Part shown: piece by piece, positions 1 through 6,101 of the stretch
How the letters are laid out: every line of letters begins with the position of its first letter
Numbering within the stretch: the stretch's first letter is position 1
Assembly (NCBI GenBank): GCA_002409215.1
Contig: DHUO01000021.1
Span: 13,858 to 25,910, forward strand
Length of the DNA stretch: 12,053 bases
Reading direction: 5' to 3'
Source: Candidatus Dojkabacteria bacterium UBA5232
Lineage (GTDB): Bacteria; Patescibacteriota; Dojkabacteria; SC72
Made by a program: the position numbers and the translations under genes
The notes under the pieces: model-generated
What the model was told of the DNA's origin: nothing
The model's database searches: none
What the model saw: only the letters and a program-made list of their open reading frames with translations

Positions 1-333
1 TTCACAGATTCCATATACGCTGTAATTTTAGAAGAGTTAGGTTTTCTGGGTGGAATTATTTTAGTTCTTGCATGGATTTTCTTCTTTCTAAGAGGACTAA
101 AAATTGCCTCCGAGGCACCTGATAAGGCAGGTAGGCTTCTGGCAATTGGAATATCCACCTGGCTAACTTTACAAGCCATTATTAATATGGCTGCAAATGT
201 AGGGTTAATTCCATTAACAGGAATACCTGCCCCTCTTCTTAGTTATGGTGGTTCAAGCACTATCATTACATTGATAGGAATTGGTATACTATTAAACATT
301 AGTAAGTATTCTACAAATGAAAATAGGAGATAA
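1..333 (+). CDS. ftsW: FtsW, SEDS-family lipid II polymerase (C-terminal part, 5' end outside window)
   Basis: The reading frame is open from base 1 and leaves 110 residues before TAA. FtsW/RodA (SEDS) proteins are integral-membrane glycosyltransferases that polymerise lipid II; FtsW works with a class B PBP at the septum. What is visible is the family's C-terminal end: the DSIYAVILEELGF stretch (residues 3-15), a membrane segment around 16-30, a second segment containing NMAANVGLIPLTGIP (62-76) followed by LLSYGGSS (79-86), then a final membrane helix and a short charged tail. The GLxPxTGxPxPxxSYGGSS signature is diagnostic of SEDS proteins. FtsW is preferred over RodA because murG and murA follow and a division PBP lies downstream, although the fragment alone cannot separate the two. 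Its last codons overlap murG by 17 bp, suggesting coupled translation. Confidence 0.93.
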   Translation, partial: FTDSIYAVILEELGFLGGIILVLAWIFFFLRGLKIASEAPDKAGRLLAIGISTWLTLQAIINMAANVGLIPLTGIPAPLLSYGGSSTIITLIGIGILLNISKYSTNENRR

Positions 334-1501
334 AAGAGAGGAGCTGCACAAGAAGGTAGTAATAACAGGAGGGGGTTCTGGGGGTCATATTTCATCCGCA
401 AAGGCAATTATCGATGAGATTAAAGAGAGATATAGACTGACTAGTGATAATCTCTTATACATCGGAAGTGATTTGGGAATGGAAAAAGAGAAACCTGGTT
501 CATCACTAGATATGAAGGTGATGAAAAAAGAAGAAATCAACCAAAGATACATTAGGGGAGGGAAATTACAAAGAAGATTTAGTCTTAGAGGGGTATACCT
601 TTTCTTAAGAACGTTCCTTGGATTTGTAGATGCATATAGAATCTTGAAAAGATATAAACCTAATATCATCATTTCAACAGGTGGATTTGTAACAGTCCCT
701 GTTTGTCTAATAGGTAAATTCTTTTTTAGAACAAAAATATATCTACACGAACAAACTGCAGCCGTTGGACTCTCAAACAAGATTGTTGGTAAATATGCAG
801 AGAAAATTTTAATTGCATATCCGCTTTCTGAAGAGTATTTTCCTAAGGAAAAAACAGTATTAACAGGTAATCCTGTTCGCAAGGAAATCCTAGTAGATTC
901 TGGGAAAAGCCCTCTAACTGAACAGTTAAGAAAAATGATAGAACATCAAGAAGAGTATCCTATCATATATATATCTGGTGGAAGCCTTGGATCCCATGTA
1001 ATCAACCAAGTCATTAAAGACTCTATGATCAATCTGTTACAAGATTTCCAACTGATAGTCCAAACTGGAGATAGCAAAATAACAAATGATTATGAAATGT
1101 TAAACCTTGAAAAGAACAAGTTAGAGTCTGAACTAAGAGAGAAAATCTTCATTACAAAATATATAGGCGATAATGAAATTGGATCTGTGTTTAATAACAT
1201 TAATCTATTTATTGGTAGGGCAGGGGCAAATACAGTATATGAATTAGGATTAATGAGAATACCTTCTATACTAATCCCTATCCCATGGGTAACACATAAT
1301 GAACAGATGAGAAATGCAGAAGTACTTCGAGATGTAGGACTTGCAAGAATCATAAGAGAGGGAGAATTAACATCTGAGAAATTAGTAATGACAACAAATC
1401 TCTTCGCACAAGAACAAAGACATATCAATGAAAAGAAAGCAGAAAAGATCTTCATTACAAATGCTGCTGAGAAAATCGTGAACAATATTAATTTTAGTTA
1501 A
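317..1501 (+). CDS. murG: MurG, lipid II synthase (UDP-GlcNAc:lipid I GlcNAc transferase)
   Basis: Adds GlcNAc from UDP-GlcNAc to lipid I on the inner face of the membrane, giving lipid II (GT-B fold, GT28). The family motifs occur in order: glycine loop GGGSGGH (residues 18-24), TGGFVTVP (121-128), HEQTAAVGLSNK (144-155, usually HEQN), GNPVR (184-188), a second glycine loop GGSLGS (221-226), and RAGANTVYEL (301-310) with the UDP-GlcNAc-contacting Glu at 309, then NEQMRNA (328-334). At 394 aa it is about 35 residues longer than usual, with about 12 extra residues before the first beta strand. ATG 317 is the only in-frame ATG before the glycine loop, but it lies inside ftsW and has no Shine-Dalgarno. 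A purine run (aagagaggag, 334-343) just after the ftsW stop hints that a non-ATG start further in is possible. murA starts 7 bp after the stop. Confidence 0.95.
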   Translation: MKIGDKREELHKKVVITGGGSGGHISSAKAIIDEIKERYRLTSDNLLYIGSDLGMEKEKPGSSLDMKVMKKEEINQRYIRGGKLQRRFSLRGVYLFLRTFLGFVDAYRILKRYKPNIIISTGGFVTVPVCLIGKFFFRTKIYLHEQTAAVGLSNKIVGKYAEKILIAYPLSEEYFPKEKTVLTGNPVRKEILVDSGKSPLTEQLRKMIEHQEEYPIIYISGGSLGSHVINQVIKDSMINLLQDFQLIVQTGDSKITNDYEMLNLEKNKLESELREKIFITKYIGDNEIGSVFNNINLFIGRAGANTVYELGLMRIPSILIPIPWVTHNEQMRNAEVLRDVGLARIIREGELTSEKLVMTTNLFAQEQRHINEKKAEKIFITNAAEKIVNNINFS

Positions 1502-1508
1502 TAAAATT

Positions 1509-2801
1509 ATGTCAGACTTACTAGTACGTGGAGGTAACATTTTAAGTGGAGAGATTACCCCTGCAGGGAATAAAAACTCAGCACTACCAATACTTTGTGC
1601 AACACTCCTTACAAACGAAGATGTCATCATTCGAAATTTTCCAGATTTAACAGATGTAAACAAACTAATAGAACTAATGATATCTATGGGTTCGAAGATA
1701 GAGTGGGATAAAGAAAAATGTATTCTTAAAATTAACAACTCTGGATTCAAAAATGAATTTGGCGATGAAGGATTTCCTATGGGTATGAGAGGAGCAGTAT
1801 TACTCTTGGGTTCCTTAGTCACAAGAATGAAAGAAATAGAAGTTCACAAAGAAATAGGAGGGTGTTCATTAGGTATTCGGGAACTAGATCCACACATAGA
1901 AGTTATTAAAGCATTAGGAGCAGACGTTACTGATAGTAAAACCCTAAAAATAGATATTAAAAATGGACTTAAAGGCAATTTCCTCTGGCAAGACTATATG
2001 AGCGTAACAACAACAGAAAATTTTGTAATGGCTGCATCAAAAGCCGAAGGAACTTCTACCATGGTTAATGCCGCATCTGAGCCACATGTACAAGATCTTT
2101 GTAACTTCCTTGTATCAATGGGGGCAAAAATCGAAGGTATTGGTTCCTCTACATTGAAGGTTACAGGGGTAGAGGAGTTACATGGTACTGAGTTCACAAT
2201 ATCATCCGATCATCATGAAATAACAACACTCCTTGCACTTGGCGCAATGACAGGAGGAGAGGTTAGGGTAAACAATGCAGAACCAGAGCATTTCCCATTG
2301 ATTGTTAAGGCTTTCAAGAAATTCGGAGTTAAGGTGGAATATGAGGGAGAAACTGCAATTGTTAGGGCCCAAAAGAAATTAGTGATAGAGGAACCGTACA
2401 CCAAGAATATGTTACAAAAAATAGAAGCTGCTCCATGGCCATACTTTCCTGTAGATTTAATGCCTCTTATGATTGCTTTAGCTGTTAAATCAGAAGGAAA
2501 TATTATGTTCTGGAATAAATTGTACGAAGGAGGGTTATTCTGGATTCCAGAAATGATGAAATTCGGAGCACATATTGTAATGTGCGATCCTTTCAGAATT
2601 ATTGTGTTTGGAAATAAACCTCTTAAAGCAGCTACTGTTGATAGTCCTAATATAATCAGAGCAACAGTTGCACTCATGATGGTTGCATTAACTATCAACG
2701 GAGAGAGTATCATTAGAAATGCGGACCCTATTAAAAGAGCTCACCCTAACTTTGTAGAGAATTTACAAAAACTTGGTGCAGATATCTCGTGGAGAGATTA
2801 A
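1509..2801 (+). CDS. murA: MurA-family UDP-GlcNAc 1-carboxyvinyltransferase, variant active site
   Basis: Transfers enolpyruvate from PEP to UDP-GlcNAc, the first committed step of cytoplasmic peptidoglycan precursor synthesis. The length, 430 aa, is normal. Compared by eye with E. coli MurA (numbering from memory): K22-N23 lie at the same positions (GNKNSALPIL); R91 is R94; the PEP/fosfomycin Cys115 is C119 in GGCSLGIRELD; R120 is R124; the general-acid region D305 is D316 in FPVDLMP; R371 is R384; R397 is R410. The segment after D316 aligns without gaps, and there the conserved ENR (Arg331) reads EGG, so G342 replaces the Arg. The surrounding stretch WNKLYEGGLFWIPEMM and a CDPFRIIVFG segment (359-368) resemble divergent MurA-like paralogues, so a related enolpyruvyl transfer remains possible. 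It starts 7 bp after murG without a Shine-Dalgarno and ends in a stop overlapping that of murF. Confidence 0.9.
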   Translation: MSDLLVRGGNILSGEITPAGNKNSALPILCATLLTNEDVIIRNFPDLTDVNKLIELMISMGSKIEWDKEKCILKINNSGFKNEFGDEGFPMGMRGAVLLLGSLVTRMKEIEVHKEIGGCSLGIRELDPHIEVIKALGADVTDSKTLKIDIKNGLKGNFLWQDYMSVTTTENFVMAASKAEGTSTMVNAASEPHVQDLCNFLVSMGAKIEGIGSSTLKVTGVEELHGTEFTISSDHHEITTLLALGAMTGGEVRVNNAEPEHFPLIVKAFKKFGVKVEYEGETAIVRAQKKLVIEEPYTKNMLQKIEAAPWPYFPVDLMPLMIALAVKSEGNIMFWNKLYEGGLFWIPEMMKFGAHIVMCDPFRIIVFGNKPLKAATVDSPNIIRATVALMMVALTINGESIIRNADPIKRAHPNFVENLQKLGADISWRD

Positions 2802-4177
2802 ATAACACCTAACTTCTTGAGAAAATCTGGTACCTGATACAAGCCATGTATATGACTACCTTTCAGAAGTATTGCTACCTTTCTTCCCTTTAAACCCTGT
2901 AACTTAGCATTTAACAAAGCAGCCACCTCATCTGCCGAACCTATTTTCTCTCCAATATCAAACTCTTTCCATAATTGACCAAGAGAGTACACCTCATTAA
3001 AGTCACATCTTTTTACATAATCAGCAATCTCTTTATGCCTTTCATCTGACACGTCACCCAATTCCCTCATATCTCCTAAAATTGCAATTGTATATGAGTT
3101 CTTAAGATAAAGGTTCGAAAATGTTTCTAAAGCCATTCTCATAGAAACAGGATTCGCATTATACCCATCATTAATAATTACAAGATTCTCATACTCTAAT
3201 ACCTGGAATCTTCCATCCTGATTCTCATAATCACGCAGATTCTTTACACAATCATCAATACTCACACCTAATTCATTAGCTACAATAATTGCTGCCATTG
3301 CATCATAAACAAAACCTTCTCCATATATTCCTAAATCTACTGAAACAACATTATCATCATAATATCTAAACTTAAAATGCGTTCCTTGGTGATCAACAAG
3401 AATATCACTAAGTATAAACATTGCATCTGGGTTTTTTCCATATGTAATTAATTGAGCATTTTTATTGTAATTACCTGCAATATGTTTCAATCTTGCATCA
3501 TCAATATTCAACACAAGAGGCTTACCTGTTCTTTCCATATAATCAGCTAAGTCTTTCTTCTCCTTAAAAATATTTTCTATACCACCAACTTTCTCACCAT
3601 GCACATCACAAACATTAAGCAAAACTCCAATATCTGGATCTACAGAATTAACATGCCATGAGATTTCTCCAACTCTATCCATACCACACTCTAAAATAAC
3701 GGCATCCTCATTTGCATACTGGCCTAAGAGTTTTGCATTGCCCCATACAGTATTATATTTGCTTGATGATAAAACATTAAGATGATTCTTTACTATATGT
3801 ACAATCATTCTTCTAGTAGTACTCTTACCAGTACTACCTGTAATACCTACAACTGGTTTCTTAATATATCCAATTGAATAGTTAAGCACTTTCATTAAAC
3901 CTTCCTCTATAGAATCAACAAGAATAACAGGCCTGTTAGCACCCTCACTAAAAGAAACTTTTGAGTTTTCACATAAGCTAATAGCACAACCATTCTCTAG
4001 TGCAGAAATAACAAACTCATGCCCATCAAATCTCTCTCCAACAATTGGAATATACAAATCACCTTCATTAACATCTCTAGAATCATAACAGAAACCTGTA
4101 AAATAGGCATCTTCATCATAATTTCTAATCTCAAACTCTGGGAATCTTTCCTTAATATCTTTTAAGTAAACTTTCAT
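2798..4177 (-). CDS. murF: MurF, UDP-MurNAc-tripeptide:D-Ala-D-Ala ligase
   Basis: ATP-dependent Mur ligase that adds D-Ala-D-Ala to UDP-MurNAc-tripeptide, completing the pentapeptide. The start is taken at ATG 4177, giving 459 aa (normal length). An in-frame TTG at 4183 would add two residues, and neither start has a clear ribosome site. The N-terminal substrate domain shows CYDSRDVNEGDLYIPIVGE (30-48) and DGHEF (51-55). The P-loop is GSTGKSTT (114-121, K118), where the family usually has GSxGKTTT. The central ATPase domain includes KYNTVWG (140-146), ECGMDRVGEI (163-172) and NVCDVHGEKVGG (188-199). The C-terminal domain has NDGYNANPVSM (336-346), GDMRELG (368-374) and LLKGSHIHG (437-445). 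The usual KGSR Arg near the C-terminus is His here. The gene runs opposite to the rest of the cluster, is divergent from mraZ, and shares the TTAA stop region with murA. Confidence 0.94.
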   Translation of the reverse strand: MKVYLKDIKERFPEFEIRNYDEDAYFTGFCYDSRDVNEGDLYIPIVGERFDGHEFVISALENGCAISLCENSKVSFSEGANRPVILVDSIEEGLMKVLNYSIGYIKKPVVGITGSTGKSTTRRMIVHIVKNHLNVLSSSKYNTVWGNAKLLGQYANEDAVILECGMDRVGEISWHVNSVDPDIGVLLNVCDVHGEKVGGIENIFKEKKDLADYMERTGKPLVLNIDDARLKHIAGNYNKNAQLITYGKNPDAMFILSDILVDHQGTHFKFRYYDDNVVSVDLGIYGEGFVYDAMAAIIVANELGVSIDDCVKNLRDYENQDGRFQVLEYENLVIINDGYNANPVSMRMALETFSNLYLKNSYTIAILGDMRELGDVSDERHKEIADYVKRCDFNEVYSLGQLWKEFDIGEKIGSADEVAALLNAKLQGLKGRKVAILLKGSHIHGLYQVPDFLKKLGVI

Positions 4178-4207
4178 AAGCAAAAACTTAAGATTATCTC
4201 TTATATC

Positions 4208-4236
4208 AATATAAAGATTTCTTGAAGCTTTTGCAA
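4208..4236 (-). promoter_or_regulatory. Candidate murF promoter, proximal (P2)
   Basis: On the minus strand TTGCAA (4236-4231) is followed after 17 bp by TATATT (4213-4208), a plausible sigma70-type -35/-10 pair. Transcription would start near 4201, about 24 nt before murF ATG 4177. It is one of two candidates; AT-rich intergenic DNA yields such matches by chance, so this is an inference. Confidence 0.4.
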
Positions 4237-4240
4237 TAGC

Positions 4241-4297
4241 AGATAGTTACATTATAGATTCACCTATCGGATAGAGCAAAGGGAAATATAGCTATCT
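4241..4297. repeat. 57-bp imperfect dyad with four symmetric GATAG/CTATC half-sites
   Basis: GATAG occurs at 4242-4246 and 4270-4274, CTATC at 4264-4268 and 4292-4296. The inner pair forms the palindrome CTATCGGATAG, and each outer copy lies exactly 17 bp from its inner neighbour, so all four are symmetric about base 4269. The outer arms (4241-4253 and 4285-4297) pair at 11 of 13 positions plus one G-T. The element overlaps candidate promoter P1. Its function is unknown: it could be an operator for a multimeric regulator or a leader structure. Confidence 0.5.
4251..4279 (-). promoter_or_regulatory. Candidate murF promoter, distal (P1)
   Basis: On the minus strand TTGCTC (4279-4274) is followed after 17 bp by a perfect TATAAT (4256-4251). 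Transcription would start near 4244 with a leader of about 67 nt. The 11-bp palindrome at 4264-4274 lies within its spacer and touches the -35, so a protein bound there could block it. Confidence 0.42.
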
Positions 4298-4376
4298 TCA
4301 CTTTAATATATATTTGAATCTTCCAACACATACAAGTGGCCTAGAGTACCATATTCAAGCCTGTAATATTTTTCTC

Positions 4377-4406
4377 TTGACACCCTTTATACATACGGGC
4401 TATATT
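4377..4406 (+). promoter_or_regulatory. Promoter of the mraZ-rsmH-ftsL-ftsI-mraY operon
   Basis: A perfect -35 TTGACA (4377-4382), an 18-bp spacer and a -10 TATATT (4401-4406, 5 of 6 consensus) lie directly upstream of mraZ. Transcription should start near 4413, giving a leader of about 41 nt to ATG 4454. It is the closest match to the sigma70 consensus noticed in the window, and its position before the first gene of a co-directional cluster supports it as the main dcw promoter here. Confidence 0.8.
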
Positions 4407-4407
4407 G

Positions 4408-4437
4408 GTGGCAAGAAGTGGCAAAGAGTGGTGAAAG
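4408..4437 (+). promoter_or_regulatory. MraZ box: three tandem 10-bp GTGG repeats (autoregulatory operator)
   Basis: Three consecutive 10-mers, GTGGCAAGAA, GTGGCAAAGA and GTGGTGAAAG, start at 4408, 4418 and 4428. GTGG recurs at exactly 10-bp intervals, so the copies face the same side of the helix. MraZ is known to bind short direct repeats (GTGGG-type with 5-nt spacers in E. coli, AAAGTG-type in mycoplasmas) upstream of its own gene. Here the first repeat begins 2 bp after the -10 and the array covers the expected transcription start, which predicts repression. A single further AAGTGGC lies at 4334-4340, out of phase. Confidence 0.8.
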
Positions 4438-4453
4438 ATGATATAGTTCAAAT

Positions 4454-4897
4454 ATGATAATTGGAGAATACAAAGGAAAAGTAGGAGAAAAGAAAAGAGT
4501 GTCACTTCCAGCAAAGTTTAGGGAGGAAATTGGTGAGGAGTTAATTCTAACCAGAGGATATGAAGAAGCCCTAATACTTGTGAATAAAGAAATGTGGCAA
4601 AAGGTAGCACAGAACGTTATAGATGGCTCTTTTACAGATAAAAATATTAGAGATACAAGTAGATTCTTAGTAGGAAGTGCAAAAGAAATAGAAATGGACT
4701 CTCAAGGAAGATTTGTAATTCCAGAAGCTCTATTTACACACGCAGGATTGGGCTCTGAAATCGTATTTATTGGACTGGTTAACAGGATAGAGATATGGGA
4801 TGCACAGAAATGGTCGCAGAGAGTAGAGTACCTACAAAAACACGGTGATGAAATAGCACAAGAAATAAGTAAGATGTCAGCACAAAGGAATGGATAA
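4454..4897 (+). CDS. mraZ: MraZ, transcriptional regulator of the dcw cluster
   Basis: MraZ is a ring-forming DNA-binding protein with two SpoVT/AbrB-type halves that binds repeats ahead of its own operon. The 147-aa length is normal. Half one covers about residues 5-50 (GEYKGKVGEKKRVSLPAKFR, then LTRGYEEAL) and half two about 75-122 (EMDSQGRFVIP at 80-90, then IGLVNRIEIWD at 106-116). The match to B. subtilis MraZ recalled from memory is close throughout. In half one the conserved DxKGR reads GEKKR (11-15), so both the Asp and the Gly are lost, whereas half two keeps DSQGR. ATG 4454 is the start that gives the standard MraZ N-terminus; no clear Shine-Dalgarno precedes it. The gene follows its promoter and tandem operator, and its 3' end overlaps rsmH by 8 bp. 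Confidence 0.95.
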   Translation: MIIGEYKGKVGEKKRVSLPAKFREEIGEELILTRGYEEALILVNKEMWQKVAQNVIDGSFTDKNIRDTSRFLVGSAKEIEMDSQGRFVIPEALFTHAGLGSEIVFIGLVNRIEIWDAQKWSQRVEYLQKHGDEIAQEISKMSAQRNG

Positions 4898-5786
4898 AAT
4901 ACATATTCCAGTACTTCTTAATGAATCGATAGACTCTTTAGACATTAAACCTAATGGTTTCTATATAGATGGTACACTCGGAGATGGGGGACATAGTTAT
5001 GAAATATTCAAAAAGCTCTCACCCGAAGGTTTACTATTAAGCATAGATCAAGATCAACACGCCATAGAATTTGTCAAAGATTACTACAAAGATTCATTAC
5101 AGCCAAATTGGAAAATAATTAAATCCAACTTTGCAAAACTAGATGAAGTTATAAAAGAAAACAACATTCAAAGGTTACCAGATGGAATACTGCTTGATAT
5201 TGGACTCTCTTCTAGACAATTAGAAGAATCACATAACAGAGGTTTCAGCTATTTAGAAAGTAGTGAACCATTAGATATGAGAATGGATCAAACGCTAGGC
5301 GTTACCGCAAAAGACCTCTTAACCGTTTTTTCAGAAAAAGAACTCGCTGATATCTTTTACAAATACGGAGAAGAGAGATACTCATACAGAATTGCAAAGG
5401 AAATAAAGAAAAATATTTCTAATATTAATACAGTTGGAGATCTTACAAGACTTATCTACAAAGCAGTACCGGCTGCTGATAACTCTATTACTAAGAACCC
5501 TTCTCGCAGGGTCTTTCAGGCCCTGCGAATCGTGGTAAATGATGAGCTAGGTAGCTTGCAAAAAGTATTAGATAAATCTTTTGAGATCTTAAACCAGAAT
5601 GGCAGATTATCAGTAATCACATTCCATTCACTAGAAGACCGCATAGTTAAAAACTTTAATTTAGAAAAATCGAGAAGCGGGGAGGGGAGTTTGCTTTTTT
5701 CAAAATACATTGCCCCAACCGATGAAGAGAGAATATCAAATCCTCGCTCCGCTTCTGCCAAGTTAAGAACATTAATTAAAAAATAA
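4890..5786 (+). CDS. rsmH: RsmH, 16S rRNA m4C1402 N4-methyltransferase
   Basis: SAM-dependent enzyme that methylates N4 of C1402 in the decoding centre of 16S rRNA (formerly MraW), almost always the gene after mraZ. The 298-aa length is normal. Visible motifs: HIPVLLNE (5-12), the SAM loop YIDGTLGDGGHS (25-36), SIDQDQ (51-56), LLDIGLSSRQL (101-111), NRGFSY (116-121), PLDMRMD (127-133), FQALRIVVNDEL (209-220), ITFHSLEDRIVKNF (243-256) and NPRSASAKLR (284-293). The start ATG 4890 lies inside the mraZ 3' end; AAAGGA directly abuts it, too close to be a normal Shine-Dalgarno, so re-initiation by ribosomes finishing mraZ is likely. RsmI, encoded at 10670-11359, modifies the ribose of the same nucleotide. 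Confidence 0.96.
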   Translation: MDKIHIPVLLNESIDSLDIKPNGFYIDGTLGDGGHSYEIFKKLSPEGLLLSIDQDQHAIEFVKDYYKDSLQPNWKIIKSNFAKLDEVIKENNIQRLPDGILLDIGLSSRQLEESHNRGFSYLESSEPLDMRMDQTLGVTAKDLLTVFSEKELADIFYKYGEERYSYRIAKEIKKNISNINTVGDLTRLIYKAVPAADNSITKNPSRRVFQALRIVVNDELGSLQKVLDKSFEILNQNGRLSVITFHSLEDRIVKNFNLEKSRSGEGSLLFSKYIAPTDEERISNPRSASAKLRTLIKK

Positions 5787-5793
5787 CTGCTCT

Positions 5794-6099
5794 GTGAAAA
5801 TTATTAATAAAGCAAAACAAAATATATTCGCAACAATATTTATCTTTTCACTTTTATCCTTTATTCTTTCACAACTCGTTGTCAACCTAGTTCTAGCACC
5901 TCTAGGCAGTGAGCTTCAAAGCTTAAATCGTGAGAAAAACTATTTAGTCGAAGAGAACAGAGGTATGGAAGAGCAAATTGCAAAAAACAACTCCATAACA
6001 GTTATAAGAAAACTCGCAGATAAGACTCTTTCTCTTTCTGCTTCAAATCAGAAAAGTGTTGTATACTTGCAGGAGCCTTCAATTGTGGCAAACAAGTAA
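5794..6099 (+). CDS. ftsL: FtsL-like bitopic septum protein
   Basis: Small single-pass membrane protein, 101 aa, in the position where ftsL normally sits between rsmH and ftsI. It has a short basic N-terminus (KIINKAKQN), a membrane helix at about 11-34, and a heptad-like coiled-coil stretch at about 38-66 (LGSELQSLNREKNYLVEENR). It ends in a region resembling the FtsL/DivIC tail. Known FtsL proteins pair with FtsB/DivIC and activate the FtsWI synthase. The start is GTG 5794, 7 bp after the rsmH stop, with no Shine-Dalgarno; the next ATG would remove the membrane helix. Sequence similarity in this family is low, so the call rests on gene order, topology and size; a DivIC/FtsB-type protein is the alternative. 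Confidence 0.75.
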   Translation: MKIINKAKQNIFATIFIFSLLSFILSQLVVNLVLAPLGSELQSLNREKNYLVEENRGMEEQIAKNNSITVIRKLADKTLSLSASNQKSVVYLQEPSIVANK

Positions 6100-6101
6100 T
6101 C

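Noticed and set aside
385..882. 165-codon open frame on the minus strand inside murG
   Set aside because: It lies fully antisense to a convincing MurG and its translation shows no family motif; such frames are common opposite AT-rich genes.
1145..1461. Direct repeat ATCTTCATTACAAA at about 1147 and 1449
   Set aside because: Both copies encode a KIFIT-type stretch in MurG and no element boundaries are present; probably chance in AT-rich coding DNA.
2213..2713. 166-codon minus-strand open frame inside murA
   Set aside because: It is antisense to clear MurA motifs, with no start signal and no recognisable domain.
2784..2798. Small hairpin ATCTC-GTGGA-GAGAT at the murA/murF junction as a terminator
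   Set aside because: A 5-bp stem with no T-run on either strand is too weak for intrinsic termination.
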